A stretch of DNA of 64,000 bases. Source: Nipponacmea schrenckii. Its lineage: Eukaryota > Mollusca > Gastropoda > Lottiidae. Position numbers and translations under genes: made by a program. This document shows positions 36,101 through 49,449 of the stretch, one piece after another. The notes beneath the pieces are model-generated. The model searched no databases, was not told where the DNA came from, and saw only the letters and a program-made list of their open reading frames with translations. The first letter of the stretch is position 1. Every line of letters starts with the position of its first letter. The DNA lies in contig JAUJPP010000005.1 of NCBI GenBank assembly GCA_030562195.1, positions 4,584,826 to 4,648,825 on the forward strand. The letters are read 5' to 3'.

Positions 36101-39100
36101 TGGATTATTATTTTCAAATATGAAGATCCTTTTTCCAAGTTGAGACAGATATAATGATCCATTAAGAAAATAAAAAAACTCATACACACCTTTCTTTATC
36201 AGTAAAGACAAATTTTCGTAATTTAAGATCCCTAAGAATAAGTCCATTTTCGTGACACTGTTGAACTGCCGTCACTATTTGAGCGAATAGTCTAGCTGCC
36301 TCCTCCTCCCTCAGGCGCTTTTTATGTCGGACGTACGAATGGAGATCTGAAACATGTTTCTCAAAGAAAACATAAGCTTTGGTTTCTCCTAAAATAATTT
36401 CCAAAATGTTTGTAATATTTTTGTGGTCATCCACTTGCCAGTACGGAGATAAATCTTCTCTGTATGTCTTGATTGGAAACACCTGAAATGATAACAAAGG
36501 AGAAGCTCATTAATTATGCGCATGTATTAAACCATATGCTAATTAGTTGTTGTAGTTCAGGATCAATCAATATTGTATGTTGTATATATTAAATTATATG
36601 CTAATTAGTTGTTTTACATTCTAAGTATATGAAAATAACTAATTTGTCTTGTATTTCACTTCGTAACTCATACTCAAATATAATTATGGGCATATTCAAT
36701 TATATATGCAAATTAGTCAAGTTATGCAACGCAGTATTCCTTACTCAAAATTGGATTCTCTTAATATTACCATAATTAGCTAATGTGATATATAATTAGT
36801 CGTAAAGTTAACGAGGCTATTTAATGATAATGAGCCAGAGTCATGTCTCAACCCTATTGTTGTCTGATGTCGTCCGGCTAGGACATGACTTTGACAATCT
36901 ATCCATCATAGATGACCATATGTGACCAGTCCTTGTTTACATGAATATTAGGTTGAATGAGAGATTAAGTTGAGGAGACTTGTTCTATCCTGTTCACCAA
37001 GCTTTCAAATGGTTTGGCTGCAGACCACTGGGCTGGTAGAAAGGATCCTTAATTGTGAACCCAAGTTGTTATCCTTGTGAAATATAGTCAATGGCAAGAG
37101 TTTTGGACAAGGATCAGTTGGCACCAATGCCTAAGTTGTTATCCAAAAGTGCCAAAGCACAAAGCATTCTTTGTGAAACCCAGGCCAATGACTTCATCAG
37201 CTTACTAAGAATTAAATTTAGTCAAAAGGTCACCCCAATTTTGAGCCATTTAAAGGTCAGATTATTGTCTATTTGTGGTAGCATACTTCAGCAGAGCCAT
37301 GATGAAAGCTTTTTTAAAAATGTGGTCACATTGAATGACATCAGCAAAATAATATTTCAAGATGTGATGAAAAACTTGACAAGTCATCATCATCAATATA
37401 TGATGTATGATGAAGCAAATCTAAGTTAAACCTTCGAAAAATTAAAACCAAAACCTAAAAAGTGAAGTTAGTTGTAAGGAATTAAATGGTATTGAGATCT
37501 CATAGAAAAATTCAAAAGACAAAGGTTAAATTTCATGTGTATTTCATAAGATTTAGTCAGAATTAAATTCATTTCAGAAGCTGATGAAAGAGGGGATCCT
37601 CAATCCATGGCCAGTGCTTTTTATGATTCACTCGCATGGAATATGATAACCTTATAGAGGCCTATCAGTAAGTCAATGACTTAGTCAACACTTAAAATCA
37701 TAAGTCATTATTTAGAATTTCGTAATAACTAAACTGAAAGTAGGATCTAAAAATTAATATATTAACTTATGTAGGACAATATTATTTTTTATATCCTAGT
37801 CGAGTCTTAACTCATTTAAAATTATTGAATATAAATAACTAAACTGAAAGTAGGATATAAAACTTCATGGAGGACAATATTGTCCTTTGTATATCCCTAG
37901 TCAATAGTCATAACTCATCATTTAACATTGTGCAATAATAACTAAACTGAAAGTAGGATCTAGAAACTGTATTAGACAATATTTCCTTTGTATATCCCTG
38001 TAATTAGTCATAACTCATCATTTAACATTGTGCAATAATAACTAAACTGAAAGTAGGATCTGATGTATTAGCTAGTATAAGACAATATTGTCCTTTGTAT
38101 AACCAGGTAGTAATAATAGTCATGTAAATAATAAACTATATGAGTAATACCTTACTAAATATTAGACTCATTGTTTCAAAACACAAGACATGTTGTTTAG
38201 TCATTATTATGAAACCTATTTCCTCTATGTTTCGTGATCAACTTAAAAAAATTAATTGCTTAATAATACTGAGTAAAATTTGACTGTCGGAGTTTAAAAT
38301 TTTCTTATCCAAATTTTAAGTTCGTAAAATTTAAATTCAATTTTCTTTTCAAATTTTTGCCTATAAATAATTTTCTTCAGTAAGCTTGTGAATGATTTTT
38401 TTTTTAATAAAATTGACAAATACAGAAATTGAGAAAGTTTTTAGATAATTTCTTTGTTCTTGAAGACAAAGCATGTGAACCCTCATAAAGGTATTGATCA
38501 CAGGTGAGAAATCCAATCAAAAAGTTCTGATACAACAGTAGCAATATAGAACAAGGTGTAAATTGTTCATATTGCCTCCTAAAATGTAGCCAGATGCAAT
38601 AATACAGCAAATCAAACATAGGGAGTTAATGAGTTGCTTTGTTCTTAATTAAAACCCTTTGTCAGTCTTTGTTAATTAAATTAACATGGCTGCAATCTGC
38701 AATTAGACAATGCCCGTGATCAATATTGACTGGTTTGGTCCAAGGCTTTGTTTTCCCTGTAACAAAGAGCCTTGAGAGTGCTCAGTCACCACGTGGATGG
38801 AAAACCCCCTTTCATTCCCTTGTTAGACATGTAAACAAAGCCCTTTCAACTTCTACTACCCTACATGATGGCTAGTCAATGTATGAACCAAACAAGGAAC
38901 TTTTACTATATCTAGTTTGATAGATTCCCAGAAATTTGTTCTTAGTCCCTGAAAAAAGTTTTGAGGGTTTGTCAGAAAAGTTTTTAACATGTTCTCTGAA
39001 AGGAGTGTTTTAGAAGTTTGGGGGAAATTGGTCTGTGGTACACTAAGAATAAAAGTTATCGGAACTAGCCTCCCCCCTTAAAGTCCTGTATTATTCAGTC

Positions 39101-39659
39101 ACATATGTATGTATATAAATGAATTACAGATATTATCTTCAGTTTTACATCCTTCTCATTCATGGCAATCAGGATGAGAAAAAGAGGATCATTCAGTTAG
39201 TCTCTGAAAATTGATCGAAATCCAAAAGGGTTATGAAGGATGGTCCTAAATAGATTATAGATCATGTACTGAATCAGGGGATTGGGAAACAAATGTAACA
39301 TCAAAAATACCATAATGATTAACTTACTAATCAGGGATTGGAAAAATATACTTTAAAAATTCATAATGACTCACCTTACAGATATACTCCAAGTTGGTTG
39401 ATATGTCCACTGCTGTGTAGATCTCACATTTATCATTAGGAGTCACAGACTGCCCTTGATCATACAATAAATATTTTCCAATGGACAACACATCTTGTTC
39501 TTGTTCACAAGGTTTAGGAAACACTGGAGGAGTATTGGGTTGTAAATCAGGACTTAAGTTTCCCGAATTAGTTCTGGATAAAGGTTCATTGAGAAACTTT
39601 TTCCTGTGCCCATTGTTCACGTTGAGTTGCCTCAAAGGCCTGGTACGTGTTAAACTCAT
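33115..39659 (-). CDS. Trib: Tribbles pseudokinase (complete, 3 exons)
   Basis: Exons 39375-39659, 36190-36482 and 33115-33574 total 1,038 bases, 345 aa, phases 0 and 2. The three coding exons match the vertebrate TRIB layout and length. The kinase-like fold has K95 (the ICK of strand beta-3), [12 protein letters not shown], the catalytic-loop variant LRDLKLRKF (178-186), and SLE (200-202) where kinases carry DFG. It also has [15 protein letters not shown] and [16 protein letters not shown]. The C-tail keeps ILGHPWF (308-314, region linked to MEK binding) and DQLVPE (331-336, the COP1-binding motif). Tribbles proteins are scaffolds that bring substrates such as C/EBP to the COP1 ubiquitin ligase and damp kinase signalling. 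Loss of the DFG Asp predicts weak or no catalysis. The start gives a normal-length N-terminus. Very secure call; closest to TRIB1/2 by the tail. Confidence 0.96.
34280..35230. repeat. 20-bp satellite in Tribbles intron 2, about 40 copies
   Basis: The unit is ACTGAATAGCAAGAAACTTA. The centre (about 34620-35140) is almost perfectly uniform, with rare AAATGAA or ACATGAA variants. Both edges decay into diverged units (AACGGCAAGAATTTG on the left, AAAGCAAGG on the right), as expected from unequal exchange. Confidence 0.97.
35905..36105. repeat. 24-bp minisatellite in Tribbles intron 2
   Basis: Units of GAGTTTAAGAATTTC plus AGAGTTTCT, about eight copies, lie some 85 bases from exon 2. The Leu/Lys/Asn-rich minus-strand frame here is a repeat artefact. 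Confidence 0.9.
37725..38115. repeat. ~100-bp tandem repeat in Tribbles intron 1, about 4 copies
   Basis: Units share AACTAAACTGAAAGTAGGAT, GACAATATTGTCCTTTGTAT and AGTCATAACTCATCATTTAA. Copies start near 37728, 37837, 37938 and 38038. Confidence 0.85.
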
Positions 39660-41840
39660 GAATATTTATACTGTAAACACCTAACCCAACCTTATTCTTC
39701 TAAAATTGTGAATCCAGGTTTACCTAAAAAAACTTTCAGCAATTCCTGGCACTAAAAGAGGTATCCTCTGGCGCCAAAGCAGCAATAAAGTTCCTTCTTT
39801 GTTTCGGTATACACACGTGTGTTAAGCGGCAAACTTCAAACAAAACAAAAAAACGTTCACACCAAGGATACGAGGAATGTCCCAAAATAATCACAAAGAG
39901 AAAGCACTATTATCAAATATTAAAATATGGTCCACTTAAGTTTCTTCTTAGCACCGTAAGTTCAAAGAAATAAAATCACAGTTGAATGAAAAATGAAAGT
40001 ACAAATGACGCTTAAAAATATTTCTGCGTCATATGTTCCATTAAAAGAAGTGCGTTCTTCTTTCAACTAAAAATGATACCGTTAGCCCAAATTCGTAGTC
40101 CGTTAAACAAAAACTGGTCAGAATAAAGGCTGCCTATTCCCAGGTTCGATGAAATGAGTCTTGAATTATGAAATCGTAAGATATTAATGTCCAATTTCAC
40201 TGTGTGTTGAAACCACCCTCACACTATCTTCTACTGCTTATGAAATCTTTACCGTTACTTGAGTCACCGGCGATATTGAGTTCAACTTCGTCGTCAGTTA
40301 ACTTCCAAATATTCCAGAAATTCTTGCTCGGATCACCTTCGCAATTGACTGTTCGGTTTCTCGGATCTTTCAGACGTCTGTAAGTCTCTGTATCTTGCCT
40401 GGGAAGGGCCTAAATCGTCCTCCCTCCCCTTTCTAACACTGTGAAGCACAACCGAAACCCTTCGCAGTCGCCATTGTGAGGTGATGTGTAATTACGCCGT
40501 TATGTTAAAATGGAGACACTTCTCACCGTTATCCTTCCGCTCGACAAACTGCGCTGTTCAACGGTTTGCACACCTTAGACGAATTCTGCAAAAACAAAAC
40601 GTAAAACTTTATATAAGATTGCTAGTCGTCACGGATTAGGATTTGCTTTTAATCTTTAAATCCGCACTAATCCTGCACATCTAACGGAATTCGGGGACTA
40701 TTTGATCGTTATATTTCCTGAATGAAGCAAAATGGTGCGCGAGGTGGGATGAGCTGATTAGTGGCAACCGTAGTCACATGACCCTCTGACGTGGGGAGAT
40801 TCCACTTTTGAGAGCTTTCCCCAGGCTTGACCCAATTTTCTAAATAAGGCGATCGATGACGATTTCTTTGTCCCGCGGCATTATTGGGCGTGGCGTTGTT
40901 AAGACTTGACCAATGAACAAGCGTTTTAATGGGAAACTCTTCCGGTGACGTAATGTTTTGGTTTTGGCCACAACAAACCCCTTTGTTCGCTTGGGAAGGA
41001 AATCAACAAAACTTAATTTTGTGACGAAACAAAACAGTTTTTGTATACAGAAAACACTATTTGCATGACTCACTCGTAAACAAAATAATATCCGATAAGT
41101 CAATGTTAAAAAACTTAGCGAAAATTCATAAATCCATTCATGATTTGAATCGCGAAGTTCGTATCCTACCGCCTCATACAAAAGACTTTACAGCATTCCC
41201 CGCTTTGTTAAATTTTCAACTCCGGCTGGGACAGTCATTTTATGCAGAAAAGTTTTGAAAGAACAAAGAACGAATTAGAAAAAAAGGCGGTTTATGAAAT
41301 CTTTTGTTTAAAAAATGCTTCTAAAACAAAGAAGCTAAATTTAAACAAAGAAAATATGAAAAGTTAAATTGTGAAGGATATTAATCAAAATTGTTTATTT
41401 TTTTTTTTTGCGGAAGTTATCATTGAAATAAAAATTTAAATGAAATTTGGATGAATCCTAAATGAACTAAAATAATTAAATATTATTAGAAAAGTACATT
41501 TATTTTTTTATTTTTATTATTTTTTTGTTTTTTTATATAGAAAGTTTTAAATTTATAATTTTTTGCTGAAGGTATTATTGAACGTATAAAGTCGAATATG
41601 GATGTAGATTGTATAAAAATATAAAAGAAAATAACCGACATTTAATTATGCTAAGAACAATGAAACGCTAAACAACATGAACAAACAAAACATGGAAATG
41701 ATATGGATATCAAATTAAATTTTCATAATAAAAAATTAAAAGAAGCACTTATTTGAAAAAAAAAATATAAAAAAATATTAAATTAAAAACATAGATATTA
41801 TTGCAGATTAAAATATTTAAAAAATTCAATAAACTACGAC
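39660..41840. other. Tribbles 5' region; promoter not resolved
   Basis: TATAAATA lies only eight bases upstream of the Tribbles ATG on the minus strand, too close to be its TATA box. A possible 5' UTR acceptor occurs near 40590, and TGACGTAA (CRE-like) at 40946-40953. The opposing frames at 40840-41258 have no recognisable domain. From 41260 the sequence is poor in G and C. Confidence 0.35.
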
Positions 41841-42290
41841 TACGATATCGTGCAGGCTTGATACATATTTCAAATGACTTCGTACGGCTGACATCGTAAA
41901 TCTTTGATAAATATGTCAATTTGCTTCGTAATGTTTTGATAAATATGTCAAATGGCATCGTAATATTTTGGTAAATATGTCAAATTGCATCGTAATGTTT
42001 TGGTAAATATGTCAAATGACATCGTAATGTTTTGATAAATGTGTCAATTCTCGTAAGTTTGATAAATTTGTCAAATTGCATCGTAATGTTTTGATAAATA
42101 TGTCAAATTGCATCGTAATGTTTTGATATGTATGTCAAATTACATCGTTATGTTTTGATAAATATGTCAAATTGCATCGTAAAGCTTTGATAAAGATCCA
42201 AATAACATCGTACGGTTGACATAGATGTCAGATGGCATCGTACGACTTGATAAAGATGTCGGTCTTTGTAAATATGCCAACTGACATCGT
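41840..42290. repeat. ~32-bp minisatellite, about 12 copies
   Basis: Units share GATAAATATGTCAAATTGCA followed by TCGTAATGTTTT. It is most regular at 41940-42190 and decays on both sides. Confidence 0.9.
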
Positions 42291-42611
42291 TTACATATAC
42301 TATTACTATAACTGGAATGGAACAAACTAAAAAAACTAACCCCTCCCCTCTTTCTCCAAATTTCAACCAAGCGCAAAAAAGGGCGAGAAAATAAACTATA
42401 CATGACATATCCTGTATTGCCCCGTAGGATTAAGAAGATTATTAAACTAATTAGGAAATGTTGTAATTAGAACACCGGAATTAATTATCATATATTATTG
42501 TAAAGCGATCAACCTAAGCTGGTGTTGAATTTCCAGTTCATGTTCAACGTGGTTTTATCTTTCAGTTTTTACCACCTTCAATATTAACTTCTTTACTGCG
42601 AAATGTATGTT

Positions 42612-42905
42612 TCGAGCGATGCAATATCATCGAATTTTTACTAGCCTATTTCGACGTTGTATTGCAATATATAGCCTTTTTTGTACGTATTGACTAGTAT
42701 TTCGTACATTAACGATGCAATATCATCGAATTTTTACTAGCCTATTTCGACGTTGTATTGCAATATATAGCGTTTTTTACGTATTGACTAGTATTTCGTA
42801 CATTAACGATGCAATATCATCGAATTTTTACTAGCCTATTTCGACGTTGTATTGCAATATATAGCCTTTTTACGTATTGACTAGTATTTCGTACATTAAT
42901 ATCTA
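42612..42905. repeat. ~96-bp tandem repeat, 3 copies
   Basis: Three nearly identical units each contain CGATGCAATATCATCGAATT, TATTTCGACGTTGTATTGCA and TTGACTAGTATTTCGTACAT. The first unit has a few extra bases after the TTTTTT run. Confidence 0.95.
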
Positions 42906-43204
42906 CATCGACCTTTTGCAGATTATGTACATTCAAAGCATCAGGCTATTTTTTGTTAATTTTTACGAAATTCAGCAAAATAAAATTTTACTCTATTTTC
43001 ACGAATTTTGTAATCTACGCTACTTCAACATATTTGCTATATCGCACGAAGTTGGTAAATTTCTACAGCGTGTTAACTTTCTTTGTTCTAAATTTACAAA
43101 AAGCTCTCAATTTAGTAACAAAGAAAAGTGTGAGAGTGTTAAACACATTTTTAAATAGTTTTAAATATTGCAGTAAATTACGAAATATAACGAAATAATA
43201 GCAT

Positions 43205-43455
43205 GACCACAATATGAGATATTGGCATACTATAACCTTCCACGTGAAATATTGGCATGACCGAAAGACGTACTAAGTATCTATTACGTACCTGTATATA
43301 CCTGCATGTGTAAAAAATATCAAAAAAGAGAAACGAAGGGTACGACAAAATGAAAACAAATATAATACGTTGCAGTATATTGGCATGACTACTATACCAA
43401 ATATTGACACGATCGAAAGACGTACAAAGTTTCTACTGCGTACCTGTATATCAAT
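43205..43455. repeat. Two diverged copies of a ~75-bp repeat
   Basis: Copies near 43250-43312 and 43388-43452 share ATATTGRCA, GAAAGACGTAC, then GCGTACCTGTATA or ACGTACCTGTATA. Confidence 0.65.
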
Positions 43456-44429
43456 AGAAGCCCTTTATTATCCCTTGGTTTAAAAACGATTCTGATATCG
43501 TCGATGATTCCCTCGAATCCCCGTAATGAATCTAACTTATGGAATCTCTTTCTAAATTTTCAACTCGTTAAGTATCTAAGAATGTGTCTAATGTAAAGTT
43601 ATAATTAGTGAATAAACAGAAATGTCGTGTAGATGAATCACCAACTTAATTGTAATATGTATCGGAATTCCATATTGTATAACGCTTTGAAAAAAGGTGT
43701 TCCCCGTTCTATATTTAGTAACACATAATGACGTAGTGGAAATGCGTAGGTTGATCGTGTGTTTACGTTTATATATAACGATGAAATGAAAGTAGGTCAG
43801 ATATGAATCGCTTGTTTCCTTTGAAGTTTTTATGCGTTTATATGACAACCATTGGCAATAAACCGACAAAGAAAATATACGATATTTTTATTTATTTCAT
43901 TCTTTCATCCTATATATTTTTATTCATTCATCAAAAATGAATATCTGTTTACAATCGGAGTTATACAGTCAACAACAGGTTATTTCTGGTCTGGTCCTGA
44001 ACTAAAGTTGAATCGACACGTTTAACATATGATATGATGCAATACGCAAGAAATAAGTAAAAAATATCGTTAATATTTGTAGGGCCCGATTTAATTTGTT
44101 ATTTTATTTTGAACACGATGATGCAATCTCGTTTGAATTTAAAACGTGTTTCAAGCCAAGTTCTGATATTTAACAAAAGAGTCATCTGATGAAATTACAC
44201 GATCATGAATCGTCCTGGTGTTGTTTTGATTGAAACAAATGGGTCAGTGACCTAATATATGACTATCCCGCGATACCAATGTCAGTCCCATTGAATTGGA
44301 ATATTCGAGTGAAGTCGCTCTATCACAGCACTGTTTATATCTTTCAATTGCGCTGTTATTTGTAGATTCGTGGACGTTTTGAATAATTTTATAGACCAAG
44401 AAGGTGTAACGCTTCTTGTTATAGACTCA

Positions 44430-44720
44430 GGGCAGTTCGAAATGGGTAAATGTGGTCAAAACTAGCAAATTTTCGTCACTGCACACTGTAATTTCGTTGC
44501 TCATACACCCTGAACCGAGACGTTATAACACTCAAAACTACAATATTCGCTTCATATAAGTAGCCTACATATTGCAAGTGTGTTATGTTAGCAGTACGAA
44601 ATTGGTGAAATATGGTCCAAAACTTGCCAATATTCTTCATTCCACACTCTAATGCGCTTTATTTCGTAGCTCATACCGACAGTTATAACCCACAAAACTA
44701 CAATTCTCTATATAAATTAA
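44430..44720. repeat. Two diverged tandem copies of ~140 bp
   Basis: Copies at about 44431-44565 and 44589-44720 share GCAGT-CGAAAT-GGT, ACACT-TAAT and CAAAACTACAAT. Together they are about 75% similar by eye. Confidence 0.65.
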
Positions 44721-44724
44721 TATT

Positions 44725-47700
44725 ATATGTATTTCATTAGCCATCATTCTGTATATATATTGAAATGTTGTTGAAAATTTTCAGGGCATTCGGTGTGAGA
44801 CAAGGGTACATAATGAAACCCTTTCTATTACAGTATATTAAAATGATGAAACGCCTGGTAATAATAGAGTTTTAATATAGGCCTACCGCTGGTGAAACGA
44901 GTCTATTGTGTTTACAGTGTAAAAAGTAGGTAGGTGACTTCAATTCGAGCTAAGTTGACCTAGTCTTCTCTGGGAATCCTTCAAAATGATGCAATATATA
45001 TTATCAGCAGTTTGAACCCAAATGGTACTTTTACCTGAAGATAAACTGTAAACACGATTCTCTATGTAAAATATTGTGGTGATAAAATTATATGCAATCT
45101 CAATGAAGTCATATTCGTTGTTTCTGAAATAAATATTAATTGAATGTGCTCTCACGCCTGACAGTGCTTAGTTGCGTATACATACAGTTGCAAAAGATGA
45201 ATACTGGACGCAGCTGACAACTCAGACGGCATCAAAGTTACTATTTGTCAGCAAGCCCTGGCTTGTAAGTCGTCTTATTCGTTGCGAAGGTTGCGATCAC
45301 CAGTTACGTATGGTTGCATACAATGAAATGATATGAATACTGAACGAAGCTCTAATTCGCAACCACACGCAACTGGTGTGCGCTACGTTGTTAGAAGTAC
45401 CTGCATAAAATAACCCTGACATATAGTGTTCCCAGAGAAACGTTCAAAATGACGCAATATCCAATAATAATAGTCGTTTTAAAATTTAAATCCAAAACCG
45501 TTAGAAGATTTAAACAGTAAACTGTAAACATGACCCTTGTAATAAGAGTGCGCGTATGAATATTCATAATGACGAAATGTTATGCAAGTTTGTTCTATTG
45601 AATGCATAAGGCTATCGGAAATTAAAGATATTATTATATTTGAGCTTATCTATATACAATCATAGAGGTAACTTAAATCCAAAGTGCAAACATGCAATTT
45701 CAAGTTTTGATAAAAGTGCACATATAAATGATGTTGATGAAATAGCTAGCAAAAGGGTTGTAATGTAGGTCCGTATATAATATTTATGAGACTCCATTAG
45801 GGACTTTTGGGGCAGGAAGATTTCTTGTGGGTCTACATGTGGTTCTAGGAGGAGTATGTATGCGTTCGGGGGTATGGTGTGATGCTTTACTAGGGTAGGC
45901 CAAAGGATACTGCTCAACGAGCGATGGGGTATAACTTAGTAGTACCAACCGAGTGAATGATCTCACTCTACATTGTCAGGCGAAGTGTAACAGCCAAAAC
46001 TTCATCCAATGCACGAGTCCTTTCCTTAACTATAAAATCACCATCTGCTGCAAATAGCGGATATATGAAGCGTATTTTTCTTATATTTACAAAAGGTTAA
46101 CAATATATATGCCGTCTTAGTCATAATATATAAGATTTACAAAAACAAAGTTATTTAAGCATGAAGGTTGGCTTACTCGATGACCCTTGAAAGGTTTTTT
46201 GCGTCAAAACACGGATGGATTGAGTTTAATTCTGACAAATTTTAACAAAGTATATTTACATCTATTCATATTTTGCTATTGTTGTTGTGAAACCGGATAT
46301 TTGAGGGGAGACCAATAGTTTATAGTGGGTCGTATATTAGATAAAGATCCGGTATAGGGTGGTATATCACATAGGATGTGAGATATCAAATAGAAACTCG
46401 GGGTGCTGGAATATTCCCGACGAACTATTGTATGTAATTGTAATACTTGTTACACCGCATGCCGTTGCTGGTCTTCATGTACCAATCAGATGCAGAAGAA
46501 TAGGACGTTAAACTCCATTCATTCAATTCGTTCATGATCGTCATAGTCATCTTTCATTCATTCATCAATTCGTCATCATCGTCGTCATGGTAGTATATAT
46601 TTAACATCATTAAATCATCATCGTCGTCGTCATGGTAGTAGTAGACTCCTTACGTCGTAAAATCATCATCATCGTCGTCATGGTAGTAGTAGCCTTTAAA
46701 CTTCATCAAATCATTGTCATCATCGTGTGTTATTAGTTCATTCATCGTTTCATCATCGGTCGTCATTCATTGATCATCATCAACCGAATATCACCATTAA
46801 ATTGTTATTGATTCGTCATCAATATCATCATTAATCCTATCATCATGTCACTTTTAAATTGATAAAACGCATCATTATACGTCATTTAAATCAATCAGAT
46901 ATTATTATGATGTTCGTGGACTTTGATAGATTGTCTAGCAAATTTGGTTATCGTTTCTTATCTGGCCCTTAAAAATAAAATTAAATTCTGTAGCAAGGAC
47001 TGACCTTTATCATCTTTTTGATAGTCTTTTAAAATTTTGACACAAGGTTTTTCTGCGAGGGAAAGTGGATTTTTTTAGGACATTAAATTTGTTTTGCTTT
47101 TTAGCATTTAACTTTTTGCAAAAGGTTGTGGGAGCGGACTAGCAAGGGATTTATTTAACCCAACTACCAAAGCTTAAGGTTTTCCCATGCTCAAGTTCCC
47201 CCTTGCCTAATTTCCACCCCCCAAGTCTATTTTAAGCTCTTCCCAGCGCTGTCAACGCTCTCCTAACCCCTCCCAACCCCTCCGAGCTCCTGCGTTCCAG
47301 ATGTCGATTGTGTGGCATAAATAATGACCAATATGACATTTTTAAATTGGTCATATACGGAACTTTAAGTCTTCAATATCACGAAGATCCTATATATACC
47401 GAACTATAAATTTCCATCGACAAATCAATGAAATGAAACCAAACATTAGGTTATTCATGTCACAGTGTTCAAGGATGAATTTTCTTGACGTTGTTCATTG
47501 AATCCGTGGCTTATATTGGTTGAGATTGTTGTAAAATATGTTTTCATTTGATAACGTCATTCATTCAAATTATATAACCACCGCTGTAGGAAATATTACG
47601 GCAAAAAACAAATCTGCACTCGTGACAAACTTTTTCAATTGTGAGATTTATTGGTTGGTAAATACTTCCCGAAACTATGTTTTAATGTGACTTAGTTCAG

Positions 47701-48325
47701 AGTCCACAAGGATATTTTAAAATTTGAATAACTTGTTTCGATTGGCTTACATAAGCAATATATTTGAATGTATATTGAAATACTGTTGACCTTCGCGATT
47801 TGATAAGAGTTCACTTCATAGGACAGTACATACGTGGTGCACATTGCGTTACCAATAAATATACGGGACAAACATTGATAGCTATGTGAAGTATATCAAA
47901 GAATTTCTGTGTTGGCTACCATTGCTCTGGAAACGTTATGTACACCAACCAAAAGGGTGGGGGGGTATTGAGGGTCGTACGAACATAGCGGTCAAGATTA
48001 CACAAGATATTGTTACCCGTCCAACTTCGGTAGTCGTTTCGACCATGTCGCACGAACAAATATCCTAAAATAGTATCTAGGAGATGCCTTTGGTAAAAAG
48101 CATGTACAGTTATGCGCTGGCCTACTTGAACTGCCTTTAGGCCAAATTATTAAGTCGAGGAAACTCGTTTGATTTTATAGTCCACATTTAGTGGTCAAGA
48201 TCTACTTGTTTTGATCGTGTTCATTGATACAAAAATCCGGTCATTCTAGGCAATAAAATGTCTTAACCCGGTTAATACACAGGTTTAAAGAGATTCGAGA
48301 TGTGTGTAGAGGACATAATTAGTAG
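44725..48325. other. Intergenic; triplet repeats and one dispersed-element copy
   Basis: A copy of the ~40-bp element lies at about 46488-46530 (+). From 46545 to 46830 there is a degenerate ATC/GTC triplet array with TCATGGTAGTAGTA units. Opposing frames at 45660-45966 have no domain. No gene is supported. Confidence 0.55.
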
Positions 48326-48334
48326 TTAACATCG

Positions 48335-48645
48335 CCATCGTCAGATTTGAGGACATGTTTGGCTTCTACCACCATCTGACTTGAGGACATCTGTAGCCTC
48401 GTCTACCCTCATCCAATTTGAGAACGTGTGTAGCTACGTCTACCCTCATCCGATTTGAGGACGTGTGTTTCTACTTCTACCACACCATCCAATTTGAGGA
48501 CGTTTTGTGGCTACTTCTACCACACCATCCGATTTGAGGACTTGTGTGGCTACTTCTACCGCACCATCCGATTTGAGGACTTGTGTGGCTACTTCTACCA
48601 CACCATCCGATTTGAGGACATCTCTAGCTTCTTCTACCCCACCAC
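48335..48645. repeat. 39-bp minisatellite, about 8 copies
   Basis: Units share CATCCGATTTGAGGACTTGT and GGCTACTTCTACCACAC. A related segment with CATCAGTAAGGAGGACAT is duplicated just to the right (48659-48735). 39 is a multiple of three, so repetitive frames are open on both strands. Confidence 0.92.
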
Positions 48646-49449
48646 ATTTTAATTTCCCATCAGTAAGGAGGACATTTGAAGCTTCCACTACTACCATCTG
48701 ATTTTCCATCAGTAAGGAGGACATCTGTAGCTTCTAACAGATTTCTGTTGTGCCTGATTTCGTTGGTTATCATTCCATGCCAACATCTATGGTTGCTGTA
48801 ATCCAGAAATGAAAATGTTGAATCGTAAAAAAGGCTACACATAACTATTGACAGAAAATCTACCCGGATCCCTTTAACTTGAATTCGTGATGTTTGGGCG
48901 TCACCTTGCTGTGTATATTTTCAGTGAATGATCATTGATGCCTTATTAGGTCAGGCCACACCCATTTCGTGAATGAATTCTTACAAACGCGTGCACTATT
49001 TGATGATTATCTGTTCCAGTTTTACTCTATTTCGTTGCGGGGCGTTGACTTGTCATTTTCTTTTCTTTCAAATATAATAGAAGGGGTGCAAGCTGATCAT
49101 TGATATCCATAAACAAGGTGAATGCAAATACGTACCCTGGTTTTAATATTTGACTGCGATTCGAGTGACATGCAAAACTTTATTGAAATAGGCTCGATGA
49201 GTCAATTGAATCGACTATTAGGGTAAATTTATGGCACTATTTGATCAATGTGCACCTTGCAAAATACTTTGTTGAACCGTTGCGGTCAATAGCCGAGAGA
49301 CGAGAAAAGAGCGACAGGCCCGGAGTGTCGATTGAAGCTACCATCGTACAGATCAACCCAAATTATGATAAAAGATTAGACACAGTTTTGTTGGCGAGTC
49401 GAGGCTCGATATTAAGATTGTAAGCCACCTAACCAATGGGTCCACGTTT

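Noticed and set aside
37091..37429. 112-codon plus-strand frame inside Tribbles intron 1
   Set aside because: No recognisable domain, no splice or promoter context, and nothing supports it beyond length.
39660..39673. TATAAATA just upstream of the Tribbles ATG
   Set aside because: Only about eight bases from the ATG, so it cannot serve as that start's TATA box.
40840..41258. Two opposing frames upstream of Tribbles
   Set aside because: They overlap on opposite strands in the likely promoter region and have no domain.
48446..48724. Opposite-strand repetitive frames (LKSDGVVEVAT and RFEDLCGYFY types)
   Set aside because: Both come from the 39-bp array, and frames are open on both strands at once.
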